From the NCBI GenBank assembly GCA_025965895.1, contig JAOPWC010000047.1:61115-125114 (forward strand): 64,000 nt of DNA. The letters are read 5' to 3'. Position numbers and translations under genes: made by a program. Below the pieces are notes generated by a model. The model saw nothing but the letters and a program-made list of their open reading frames with translations. It did no database searches and was not told the DNA's origin. Shown piece after piece: positions 49,070-58,364 of this stretch. Every line of letters starts with the position of its first letter. Position 1 is the first letter of the stretch. Source of the stretch: Mycobacterium sp. (GTDB lineage Bacteria; Actinomycetota; Actinomycetes; Mycobacteriales; Mycobacteriaceae).

Positions 49070-49450
49070 GCGCCCGCGCCCGGCCGCCAGCAGTGAAGCT
49101 CAGCATCAGCGTCACCAAATTCTCCTACCCGTCCGGCCCGAAAGTCATTGGCCCAGAGCTTGCGTCACTGGCGCACACGCTCGACGCGACCGCCGTGCAC
49201 ACCCTGTGGGTGAGCGATCACCTGTGGCGGGCCGACCCGTCCAGCGGTCCCGAACAGCCGATGCTGGAGGCCTACACCGCATTGGGATTCCCCGCCGCCA
49301 ACACCGGCACGGCTGCGGCTGGGCACCATGGTGACCGCGTCGACGATTCGCGCGCCGGCGCTGCTGATCAAGGCGGTCACCACACTGCAGCTCGCCGGCG
49401 CGCTGCAAGACCTCGGCGCCGACCACGTCGTGCTGATCGCCCGATGCCTG
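49066..49450 (+). pseudogene. LLM-class F420-dependent oxidoreductase remnant
   Basis: VKLSISVTKFSYPSGPKVIGPELASLAHTLDATAVHTLWVSDHLWR...MLEAYTALGFPAANT, shift to GTMVTASTIRAPALLIKAVTTL, then C-terminus-like LAGALQDLGADHVVLI with the middle missing. Confidence 0.75.
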
Positions 49451-49710
49451 AGCCCAGCTCGCGGGCCGATATCGTCCGGCGGCGCGCGGGAACCGGCGAT
49501 TCCGTTCCGGCATTCTCGCCTTCGCATACCGGGCTCGTTATTGGGTCGGGATGCGGCAAGGCGGCGGTTCCCGTGAAAGAGCGCAACACGTTTTCCCACG
49601 CGTTTGTTGATAGCCATCGGAATGGCACCGCCGGGGCAGCGACCATTTGTTGAAGCCGCTAGTACGTGTGTATCGTCATATGCGGGGTGGGCAGCATTGT
49701 TGGAGGCATG

Positions 49711-50070
49711 ATGGCCGAGCGGATAGTGCGCCAGGTTATCGACGATCTGGACGGAACTGAGATTCCCGATGGCAAGGGCGAACAAGTCGAGTTCGCGGTG
49801 CGCGGAGTCACCTATCGCATCGATCTCAGTAGCGGCAACGTCGGCAAGTTCGAAAAGGCTCTGGCGCCGTTCATCGAGTCGGCGACGAAAGTCGGTGGCC
49901 CCCGGGGTCGTTCACGTGGAAGGCGGCGTGTCCGATCGACGGCTCCCTCCTCAAAGGAGGAGTTGTCCGATATCCGGGCGTGGGCGAACAAAAACGGCCA
50001 CAAAGTCAGCGGGCGTGGCCGCATACCGGGCGACGTGATGGAAGCCTACCGGGTCTCGCAGGGCCAGTAG
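49711..50070 (+). CDS. Lsr2-like nucleoid-associated protein
   Basis: VIDDLDGTEIPDGKGEQVEFAVRGVTYRIDLSSGNVGKFEKALAPFIESATKVGG...IRAWANKNGHKVSGRGRIPGDVMEAY. Confidence 0.9.
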   Translation: MAERIVRQVIDDLDGTEIPDGKGEQVEFAVRGVTYRIDLSSGNVGKFEKALAPFIESATKVGGPRGRSRGRRRVRSTAPSSKEELSDIRAWANKNGHKVSGRGRIPGDVMEAYRVSQGQ

Positions 50071-50545
50071 TTTCGGCATAATTCGGTAATCTTTTCGTCG
50101 GGCGCGCTTTATCGTGGGTGCTCCCGCTTGGGCTGTTGACCATTGTCCGGCCGAGCAGAAGTGTTAAGCCAGGCTGAGTGTTGGAGGATGCCGAGACCGC
50201 CCCGAGTCGCGTTGCCAAACGCTTGTGCCACGGCTACGTCTTAATCAAGCGGATCGCCAGTTTCTGGCCCCGCGGTTCCTCGCCCGAGGACTGGTCAACT
50301 TACTAAGCCATCCGCCATTCGCGGACAGCAGTCACTGTTGGCTTAACTCGGGCGAGCCGGTGCTGGCCGACGGGCCGTGAGGTGCTCCACGGCGCTGCCA
50401 TCCGCGCGCTCCTCGATCGAAACACTGCCCGAATTCCGGCATCGAACGCGTCAGGGAGCCAACGGAGCGACGTGCACGCTGACCGCGGGATTTCTACACC
50501 CTTGAGGAAGCGTGGTCCGTGATCTATACGGAGGCCCCGACTGCG

Positions 50546-50562
50546 TACTACAGTAGGTAGTA
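50546..50562. promoter_or_regulatory. inverted repeat TACTAC-AGTAG-GTAGTA
   Basis: Perfect 6-bp arms in the long noncoding stretch upstream of 50605. Confidence 0.4.
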
Positions 50563-50604
50563 GTTTTCAGCTCCGTCTAGCCGGCACAGGGTGTGGTGGT
50601 TGAT

Positions 50605-51069
50605 ATGACTGATCGTCTCGCCAGTCGACGAGCGGACTTGGACAAGGTCTTCCGCTGGGCGGCCGTGCTTTTCGGGGTCGCTCTGCTTCTGCATGGCGCC
50701 GATCATCTGCGCCGCGGCATGGCCGTCACTCCGCGGGCGGTGATGGTCGCGGGCATGATCCAAATGGTGTTGGCGGCGGTGACCGTTGTGCTGGTGTTCA
50801 CCGCAAGCCGCTGGGCGCCGCACGCCGCGATCGCGGTCGGATTCGCCGGTGCGGCCGGATTCACTGCAGCACATCTGCTTCCGACATGGGGCCTTTTCAG
50901 CGACAGCTTCATCCACGCCGCGCCCGAGGCCCGGATCACCACGTTCTCGTGGGTCACCGCGGTCCTCGAGATCGCCGCTGACATCGCTTTCGGCGTTGTC
51001 GGCATTGCGGTGTTGCAGGCAAGGAACACCACGCGTGGCGCGGAACGGCTGAACAGGAAGATGGACTAG
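50605..51069 (+). CDS. hypothetical four-TM membrane protein
   Basis: 155 aa, VFRWAAVLFGVALLLHGADHL, MVAGMIQMVLAAVTVVLVF, and two further hydrophobic segments. Confidence 0.7.
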   Translation: MTDRLASRRADLDKVFRWAAVLFGVALLLHGADHLRRGMAVTPRAVMVAGMIQMVLAAVTVVLVFTASRWAPHAAIAVGFAGAAGFTAAHLLPTWGLFSDSFIHAAPEARITTFSWVTAVLEIAADIAFGVVGIAVLQARNTTRGAERLNRKMD

Positions 51070-51193
51070 GTCGAGGACGGGTTCACGGCAAGGATCTAGG
51101 CGGCCAGCGGGCTTTCACGACCGGCGGCACCATGGCCGATGCGGGCTCGCGGTTCCGGTGTTCGCCCTCCAGCGGGTGAGAAGCGACCGGTGC

Positions 51194-52048
51194 TCAGCCG
51201 TGGCTCTTCGGCCGCCTGATCTCGACGTCGCGCTGTGCGTTGCCACGAAGCACAGTGAGGTTCAGACCCTCTGCCTCACTCAGTTCTTCGACGCGCTCGG
51301 CAAACACCACCTCGCTCAGCGCGGGCCGGTTGTCCATCGCCACGATGAGGTCACCACGCCTGAGTCCGGCGACGTCTGCCGCGGTGCCGGCTTCGACCGC
51401 GGCGACGAGCAGGCCTGGTGTGTCGGACAGCCCTACAGCGCGGCGCCGGCGCCGCGCCACGATCGCCGACTCGAGCGTGAGCCCAAGGTCACCCCCGAGC
51501 GGGCAACGCCGAGTCTCGAACGAGGCCAGCAGCCGCCTGAGCAGATCGGCCAGGGTGCGCCGCTCGTCCTCGCCGAGCGCAGACAGAAGTTCATCCTCGT
51601 TGGCCAAGTGCTGCGGTGCGATGAGGTCGAACAGCCGCTGCCCGTCCTCGGTGAGCCGCACCAGGGCGCCGCGACGGTCGGCGGGATCCGGCTCGCGGGC
51701 GACGACGCCGAATTTGACCAGGCGGTCCAGCCGCAGACTCACAGTTCCCGACGTCAATCCCAGCGCCTCCATCAGCCGTGCCTGCGGCATCCGGTACGGC
51801 GGTCCCGACCGGCGGAGGGTGACCACCACATGAAAATCAGGCGGCGTGAGGTCGTGATCGGCGAACACCTCCGCAAGGTGCCGTTCCAACTGTGTACGCA
51901 CCCGGCCCAGCCGGTTGACGATCCCTACAGGGGTGAAATCCAAATCGGGACGCTCCCGCGCCCATTCCGCGAGAAGGTGGTCAACGCTGTCCCAGGCCGC
52001 CGGCGAGGCGGGCACGCCATAGCGCCGTGCTGACCCCTGTCGATCCAT
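51194..52048 (-). CDS. MarR-family regulator fused to a C-terminal PDZ domain
   Basis: MarR wHTH (LTPPDFHVVVTLRRSGPPYRMPQARLMEALGLTSGTVSLRLDRLVKFGVVAREPDPADRRGALV) followed by LLVAAVEAGTAADVAGLRRGDLIVAMDNRPALSEVVFAERVEELSEAEGLNLTVLRG. Confidence 0.85.
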   Translation of the reverse strand: MDRQGSARRYGVPASPAAWDSVDHLLAEWARERPDLDFTPVGIVNRLGRVRTQLERHLAEVFADHDLTPPDFHVVVTLRRSGPPYRMPQARLMEALGLTSGTVSLRLDRLVKFGVVAREPDPADRRGALVRLTEDGQRLFDLIAPQHLANEDELLSALGEDERRTLADLLRRLLASFETRRCPLGGDLGLTLESAIVARRRRRAVGLSDTPGLLVAAVEAGTAADVAGLRRGDLIVAMDNRPALSEVVFAERVEELSEAEGLNLTVLRGNAQRDVEIRRPKSHG

Positions 52049-52077
52049 GACCCAAATGGTAGGCCATCAATCCACTA

Positions 52078-52105
52078 CCCAAATGCTTGGATTCAAGCAT
52101 TTGGG
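52078..52105. promoter_or_regulatory. 28-bp palindrome CCCAAATGCTTG-GATT-CAAGCATTTGGG, putative MarR-PDZ operator
   Basis: Perfect 12-bp arms, 4-nt spacer; additional half-site CCCAAATG at 52051..52058; lies between divergent genes. Confidence 0.8.
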
Positions 52106-52125
52106 GTGCTAGCTTTGGCGACAAC

Positions 52126-52488
52126 ATGGGTCGAAGGAGTCAGCAGGTGATCGAGCAGGCTGCGAACGTCCGCGATCGGGGGGGCGAGAACGTCGCGATC
52201 GAGTACATCCGCTACCGCATTCCAGCTGAAGGCGCCAACGCCTTCGTCGACGCTTACCGCGCCGCCGTCGTGCCACTCGGCGCCAGCGAGTACTGCTTGG
52301 GCTACGACCTCACCCAGTGCGCCGAAGATCCCGAACTGTTCACCCTGCGCATCCGCTGGACATCGATTGACGACCATCTTCAGAAGTTCCGGTCCAGCCG
52401 GCAATTCCGCGAATTCTTCTCCCACATACGGCCGTTCGTCGGCCAGATCGAAGAGATGCAGCACTACGCCGTTACGTTGGCCGGCTGA
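52126..52488 (+). CDS. antibiotic biosynthesis monooxygenase-like (ABM fold) protein
   Basis: IEYIRYRIPAEGANAFVDAYRAAVVPLGASEYCLGYDLTQCAEDPELFTLRIRWTSIDDHLQKFRSSRQFREFF. Confidence 0.75.
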   Translation: MGRRSQQVIEQAANVRDRGGENVAIEYIRYRIPAEGANAFVDAYRAAVVPLGASEYCLGYDLTQCAEDPELFTLRIRWTSIDDHLQKFRSSRQFREFFSHIRPFVGQIEEMQHYAVTLAG

Positions 52489-52714
52489 CCGATCGCCGGG
52501 TCTTGGCGGACACCGTGATACCTCGTGGCTGAGGTCTCTTGGCTCGAAAGCGGCGCTACGGCCCAGCGATCAGCGAAACCGCCGCGGTATGTCATCGTCT
52601 GAATCCCGATGGAAGCCAACAGTTTCGCTGGTCGCCGGCAAATGCCGAAGGTCGCGGCGAAGTCGGCCGCCGGGATCCGGGCACGGAAGCCATTGGACCG
52701 CTTGAGCCGCAGCT

Positions 52715-53122
52715 GTGATCAACAACCCGTTGACCGCCGGATTTACCGCAGCTGTCGAGGTGGGCGACATGAGCGAGCGTGCATTGATGGACCACGTTGA
52801 ACAGCGGCGCATCCGACGATACGGCCATCTCCTGCTGGGCGAGATCGCGCTCGCCGCGCATCGAGCCCATGAGCGCTTCACCGACAGCCCGATTCGCGAC
52901 TTCGTGCCGCTGCTGGTCGAGCAACGCGTGGCCCAACAGTTGTCGACGGAATCGGCGCTTATTGCCAAGGCAAACCCGGAGGACCTACGCCCGCCGGCCG
53001 GGCTGGGCGGCCCGACGAGTCCACCGTGGTCGCCAACTGCGTTGGGAGCTTCAGCAGTCACCTCAGCGCCGAGTTGCCGCGCGGGCGCAACGCAGCGGGC
53101 CGACTTTCATCTAGGGCAATAA
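52715..53122 (+). CDS. three-helix-bundle-type small protein
   Basis: MSERALMDHVEQRRIRRYGHLLLGEIALAAHRAHERFTDSPIRDFVPLLVEQRVAQQLS; start and C-terminal tail uncertain. Confidence 0.45.
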   Translation: MINNPLTAGFTAAVEVGDMSERALMDHVEQRRIRRYGHLLLGEIALAAHRAHERFTDSPIRDFVPLLVEQRVAQQLSTESALIAKANPEDLRPPAGLGGPTSPPWSPTALGASAVTSAPSCRAGATQRADFHLGQ

Positions 53123-53257
53123 GTGCAGCGCTTGGTGTAAGCGACTCCACCTGGTCGACCGCGACCGGCCGCCCCACAACGCAGCAGCAAAATTGATGCC
53201 CCACCGGCAACCCGGGGGCTGTCTGTGGTCCGGGGCCGAACGTTGCAGTTGTGAGAG

Positions 53258-54052
53258 TTGAAACGCTTCTCGGTCGACTCACAGTCCCCGGCCACCATTG
53301 CGGATCGACGGGAGCGGGTGAAGACTGATCACGCTGTGAGAAAAGCAGACGACGTGGCGACTGCTCGGAGTGGACGCACGGCTGGCCCCGTGCGTGTTCG
53401 CGGTTACCGGCGCAAGGCGGGAGGCCGAGCGCAGCCACCGAAGCGCGCGCCCAGGCGACGTCTCGGGCCGTCGGCGATCAAAACCCGCGCGAGGATCATG
53501 CACAGCGCGTGCCAGGTTTTCAGCGAACTTGGCTACGACGCGACCACATTCAACGCGATCGCCGCGCGCGCCGGCCTCAGCCGGCAAGCAGTCAACTACT
53601 ACTTCGGAAGTAAACGCGTCCTCTACCGGGAGGTCGTTCAATCGACCACCGCCATCCTGTCCGCGGGGGTTGATAACGCGTTCGCTGCCCCCACGTTGAT
53701 CGGGCAGTTGTCGGCCTTCATCGAAGCGGTGACGCATGCGAGTGCCGAAGACCGTTCCACCACCGCACTGTTAGTGACCTCGGTGCTGGAAGCTCAGCGC
53801 CATCCCGAACTGCCCAGCGATGCCCTGGCGGCCACCCGTGCCTTCCTGACGTGGGCGGTGGACGGCGCGATGGAGCGGGGCGAGCTCGCCGCAGTGACCG
53901 ACTCCTCGGCGCTCGTCGAAATGTTGGTCGCCCTGATGTGGGGGATCGGGTTCTATGCCGGCTTCATCGACAGCGATCACCAGCACCAGCTCGCGGTGAT
54001 GACCGACCAGTTCCGACGGCTGCTGTCAGGGGAGCTGCCGGGACGGGCGTGA
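53258..54052 (+). CDS. TetR-family regulator (start uncertain)
   Basis: ARIMHSACQVFSELGYDATTFNAIAARAGLSRQAVNYYFGSKRVLYREVV. Confidence 0.9.
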   Translation: MKRFSVDSQSPATIADRRERVKTDHAVRKADDVATARSGRTAGPVRVRGYRRKAGGRAQPPKRAPRRRLGPSAIKTRARIMHSACQVFSELGYDATTFNAIAARAGLSRQAVNYYFGSKRVLYREVVQSTTAILSAGVDNAFAAPTLIGQLSAFIEAVTHASAEDRSTTALLVTSVLEAQRHPELPSDALAATRAFLTWAVDGAMERGELAAVTDSSALVEMLVALMWGIGFYAGFIDSDHQHQLAVMTDQFRRLLSGELPGRA

Positions 54053-54309
54053 TGCGGGCCTGCCGAGGGACTCCTTGGTCGGCTGCGGCGTGAGTGGCTC
54101 GCCGATGACGACGCCGCTCACGTTATCGCGCCAGCTACCCGTCCATGCCCCACCGGACCAGCGGGCCCAGACCTAGCCGGCCTAAACGGGAACTGAATCG
54201 CCGACTGCTGCGGAAACCCCTCCCGGGCCTGCGACACAAGCGGAGTCGCTACCGTCCGTCGATAAGCCGATTCGTCTATTGCAAGCAGACCTGACGCCGA
54301 CACCGCGCC

Positions 54310-55203
54310 TCAGCCCTGAACGGCCTTGGCGATGGCCACACACGTGGTGAGCCACACCTGGTCCGCCTCGTGGCGGTGATTCAGCTCCCACATGGCGTGG
54401 TGAACCATCCGCACGACGACCCAGTCGCGGGCCCGGTCCTCGTCGAGGCCCGCCGCCTCGACCAGCGCGTGGAAGCGGCGCCGTACGCCCTCGCGGATGT
54501 CCCCGGCGAGCTCGTCCCATCGGTTCCATAACATCGGGGCGATTTCGAAGTGCGGGTCGCCGTTCAATGGTTTGGGGGCGATCGCCAGCCATGCCTCGCG
54601 GTCGGCCGCGAGCACGTTCGCGTAATGGAGGTCGCCGTGGATGACGGTGCCGATGCTGGCCCGGTCGGCCACCAAGTCGCGGCCGAGGCCAATCGCCTGC
54701 TCCACGAGCCGGCGCGGGACGGGCGCATTGCGCGGGAGGGCCGCAAGGTCGGCGGTCCAGCGCTCCACGTATGACGTCAGCGTGCGCAGCCGCGGCAGGG
54801 CAGGGACGTGGATCCGCCGGTAAAGCCCCGCGACGACCTCGCACGCCTCGACGTCCGACAGCTCATTGAGGTTCTGAGGATGCAGCCGCTCCAAGAGCAT
54901 GGCCCGGCGGTTCGGCTCGGCCCGTAGCAACCGCGCCGCACCCTCGCCGCCCCAGCGCCGGAGGACGAGGTGCGCATGCTCCGACTCGACGGCGGGGAAG
55001 CCGATTTTGAGGACGCCCACCGTGCCGCCCGGCGCGAGGACGGGCACCACGATGGACGCGCACCCGTGGGTGGATTCTCCGTCTTGGGTGAGCTCCCACT
55101 CCGCGAGCTGGCGCTGCACCACCATGGGTAGGGCGTCGACCCACGCCAGCCACTCCGGCCCCCGGGCAGCCATCTCGCGCACCGCGGTGGGGAGCTCGGT
55201 CAC
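54310..55203 (-). CDS. aminoglycoside/hydroxyurea phosphotransferase, streptomycin 6-kinase-like
   Basis: VIHGDLHYANVLAADREAWLAIAPKPLNGDPHFEIAPMLWNRWDEL; APH(6)-type organisation. Confidence 0.85.
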   Translation of the reverse strand: MTELPTAVREMAARGPEWLAWVDALPMVVQRQLAEWELTQDGESTHGCASIVVPVLAPGGTVGVLKIGFPAVESEHAHLVLRRWGGEGAARLLRAEPNRRAMLLERLHPQNLNELSDVEACEVVAGLYRRIHVPALPRLRTLTSYVERWTADLAALPRNAPVPRRLVEQAIGLGRDLVADRASIGTVIHGDLHYANVLAADREAWLAIAPKPLNGDPHFEIAPMLWNRWDELAGDIREGVRRRFHALVEAAGLDEDRARDWVVVRMVHHAMWELNHRHEADQVWLTTCVAIAKAVQG

Positions 55204-55375
55204 GGCTCCATCGTTTCACCCGGGCACCGGAACGGACGGGACCGGCATCCAACTCAGGTGCTGCGCAAACAGTGAAGGCGACCGGGTCCGCAGTGTCGTC
55301 CGTCACGTCGGCGAAACCTGCGCCGCTGCGCGGCGTTGTCCTGGTCGTAGGGATGTCGAGATGGGGAGATCCGCG

Positions 55376-55918
55376 ATGAATCACTGGAAGCTGGTGCTCG
55401 CAGTTGGGTCGGTCGGGATCGTGCTGGCCGCATGCTCGTCTGGTGCACACCCGCCTGTGCCCGCGACGCCTAGCACCGTGCACGAGGTTGACGACGCCGC
55501 AGTGCCGGCCCCGCTGAAGCTGCCTGCAGGCAACACGCTGACAGCGTCGCTGGATGGTTCCGGCGTGCAGATCTACCAGTGTGCGAACGGCGGCTGGACG
55601 CTGCTGCAGCCCGCCGCCACCCTGACTCAGGGCGGAAAGCCGATTGGCTTGCACTTCAAGGGGCCGATCTGGGTGTCGACGGTCGACGGCAGCGAGGTGG
55701 GAGCCGCCATTGTGGCCACTGTCAACCAGGACGGCGCCGTGCCGGAACTGTTGCTCAAGGCCAACCAGAACCTGGGGCAGGGCGTCTTCAGCAAGGTGAC
55801 CTATGTGCAGCGGCTACGGACCACCGGCGGTCTCGCACCATCTGGAAAATGCGCCGACAGTGCCCAACAGGCAGTCGGCTATTCCGCTCTGTACCGCTTC
55901 TGGTCCCCGGCCGGCTGA
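55376..55918 (+). CDS. DUF3455-like lipoprotein
   Basis: Lipobox LAACSS; LPAGNTLTASLDGSGVQIYQCANGGWTLLQPAATL...GPIWVSTVDGSEV. Confidence 0.8.
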   Translation: MNHWKLVLAVGSVGIVLAACSSGAHPPVPATPSTVHEVDDAAVPAPLKLPAGNTLTASLDGSGVQIYQCANGGWTLLQPAATLTQGGKPIGLHFKGPIWVSTVDGSEVGAAIVATVNQDGAVPELLLKANQNLGQGVFSKVTYVQRLRTTGGLAPSGKCADSAQQAVGYSALYRFWSPAG

Positions 55919-55989
55919 CCGTTCGGGCGCGGTCGGCTCTCGGTGAACGGAACTCGCACGAGCCGGACTCTGTCTTGCTCGCGAGCCCA

Positions 55990-56235
55990 CCGAGTCGGTT
56001 CGTCATCGCCGAGACCCGCGAATTCCTTACCTGGGCGATCAACGGCGCTGTCGAACGCGGCGAGCTCACGATCGACACCAACGCCTCGGCGCTCGTCGAG
56101 ATGCTGCTCGCGATCAGGTGGGGGATCTGTTTTTACGCAGGTTTCCTCGACAGCGGCGAACGGGTTGCCCTCATCGCCGACCAGCTCCGTCGGCTGCTGC
56201 CCGGGCAGCAGGGGACGCTGCGCCGACCAGGGTGA
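55990..56235 (+). pseudogene. TetR C-terminal-domain remnant similar to the 53258..54052 gene
   Basis: FVIAETREFLTWAINGAVERGELTIDTNASALVEMLLAIRWGICFYAGFLDSGERVALIADQLRRLLPG vs AATRAFLTWAVDGAMERGELAAVTDSSALVEMLVALMWGIGFYAGFIDSDHQHQLAVMTDQFRRLLSG. Confidence 0.8.
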
Positions 56236-56459
56236 CCACCAGGATTGACGGATGAGATTTCGTGTCCGCCGCACGCGCACCAGGGCTCCGCGGGCCGCTT
56301 CACTCCATGCCGGCATCTCAGTTGCCAATTCCGGTCATCGTGGATAGATAATTGACAGTGCCGTAGACCCGGCTTAGGACCACCACCGTCCTGTGTTATC
56401 GCACGGAGGATATTCCCCCCGGGGACGGCGCTGTTTATTGCTGGCCGCTGTATTGGGGG

Positions 56460-57152
56460 GTGCTCATGACCAGGTCCGACGAACTTCGCGCCGTCGAGTC
56501 AGATGACGCCCTGCCGAAGGACTTGAACGCTGTCGATTTCGTGGTCGGCCCGGGCGATCCGGAGCGGGTCGGCAGATTCCGGTTCCTTGTCGCCGATCAG
56601 CGGTGGGAGTGGTCGAATGCGGTGGCGCGGATGCACGGTTACGAACCCGGAACCGTCGTGCCCGACACCGAACTTCTGATGCGGCACAAGCACCCGGACG
56701 ACCGGGAGCGAGTCGCCGCCGTGTTGGATCGGGTGCTTGCCGGCGAACCGTTCAGCAGCCGGCATCGCATCGTCGACACGACGGGTCGCACACGGTGGGT
56801 GATAGTGGTCGGTGATCGCATGTTCAACCCGGCCGGAGCCGTCATCGGAACTTCCGGGTTCTACATCGACGTCACCGACGTCCAGCAGTCCGACGTCACC
56901 GCCGCGGTCGCCGAAGTTGCCGAATCACGTGCCGAGATCGAGCGGGCTAAAGGTGTGCTGATGACGGCGTACGGGATCTCGGCCGACCGAGCGTTCGAAA
57001 TCCTCGTGTGGCGATCCCAAGAGACCAACATCAAGGTCCGAGAACTGGCCAGCCGGTTCATGGCTGCCCTGACCGGCCATCTGTCGCCCGAGTCGCTCGG
57101 TCAAGTCGACCACATTCTGCTCACCCTGGAACCGGGTGACAACCAGGGGTAA
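56460..57152 (+). CDS. PAS-ANTAR domain protein
   Basis: PAS (RWEWSNAVARMHGYEPGTV...HPDDRERV) then ERAKGVLMTAYGISADRAFEILVWRSQETNIKVRELASRFM. Confidence 0.9.
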   Translation: MLMTRSDELRAVESDDALPKDLNAVDFVVGPGDPERVGRFRFLVADQRWEWSNAVARMHGYEPGTVVPDTELLMRHKHPDDRERVAAVLDRVLAGEPFSSRHRIVDTTGRTRWVIVVGDRMFNPAGAVIGTSGFYIDVTDVQQSDVTAAVAEVAESRAEIERAKGVLMTAYGISADRAFEILVWRSQETNIKVRELASRFMAALTGHLSPESLGQVDHILLTLEPGDNQG

Positions 57153-57419
57153 TCGGGCCCTGCGGGCAGGCCATGTCGAATCTGTATCAATGCGGCCATG
57201 CCTGAAACACGTACGGCAACACCATGTTTGACGTGAACGACGTAGCCTGTGCATCCCGTTGCTCGAGCATTCCCCTTGCCACCCGCCTCGGAGGTCTGGC
57301 TTCCTCCCTGATCGCCGCTCGTTCGCCGAGTGCTGAACCGCGAACCGGGCAACACGCCGGCCAAGTTCGGTAAACATCGTGCAAGTGTCGAAAACGCTGA
57401 AAGAAGGAAGTATCTAGCC

Positions 57420-58043
57420 ATGGACCGGATCGTCACGACGATCGCCGTGGCCGTCGGGATGTTCGCGGCGACCAACATCGACGACGCCGTAGTTCTGACC
57501 GTGCTCAATGTTGCATTCCAAAGCAGCGGGGCCCCGAAACAATGGGAGATCTGGGCCGGTCAATTCGTCGGGATCGGATTGATAGTGCTTGTGTCGCTGT
57601 TGGCCGCGCTCGGGTTGAGTATGGTCCCGGTGCATTGGGTTGGGCTGCTGGGCTTGTTCCCGTTGATACGCGGGGGCGCCATCGCGATCACGAGCTTCCG
57701 CCTGCTGCGGGCCGGCGCTCAGGATTCCCCGGTGCTCGCCACAGGTTTGTTCTCGGTTGTCGCCGTGACGTTCTCCAACGGCGGGGACAACATCGCGCTG
57801 TACACCCCGGCGTTCCGCATCATGGGGTTCGCCGACACAGCGCTCACAGTCGCTGTGTTCGCCGCCGCGACGGCCCTGTGGTGCCTGGGCGCCGCCCTGC
57901 TCATATCCCGCAAGAAGCTCGTCGATCTGCTGCGGCAATACAGCCGGTGGATTGTGCCCGCAGTAATGATTCTCCTCGGCGTCTACATCCTCGCACGGTC
58001 GGGCGTGCTGGGGGGGTTAGCCGATGTCGCTGATCGTCGTTGA
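57420..58043 (+). CDS. cadmium resistance transporter family (CadD-like) membrane protein
   Basis: MFAATNIDDAVVLTVLNVAF...FSNGGDNIALYTPAF; GAAAGAAGGAAG ribosome-binding region. Confidence 0.85.
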   Translation: MDRIVTTIAVAVGMFAATNIDDAVVLTVLNVAFQSSGAPKQWEIWAGQFVGIGLIVLVSLLAALGLSMVPVHWVGLLGLFPLIRGGAIAITSFRLLRAGAQDSPVLATGLFSVVAVTFSNGGDNIALYTPAFRIMGFADTALTVAVFAAATALWCLGAALLISRKKLVDLLRQYSRWIVPAVMILLGVYILARSGVLGGLADVADRR

Positions 58044-58364
58044 GCTACAAGAGACGGGGTTAAGCCGCAGCAGGACAACACGTTTGGCGTCTGTGCGCAT
58101 CGCGGCCCGCGCCAGGTGTTCCCACCCCACCGGCGACCGCGCGCAGATGGTGCCCATGGGGTCGAGATGGCGACGTCGATGCCCGCAGACCATCAGCAGC
58201 GGTCGTGATCGGACGCGAGGACCAGGGGAACAGCGGGGCCCGGGAATGAATCATTGACCGTTGCACTTGTCTCAGGCAGTGCCGGACGAAGGTCGTGTGC
58301 CTCGGTTCAGAGGTGTACCGACGTCGCACGACCCGTCCCCCGAGCTGAAGAGACGATCCGAGCC

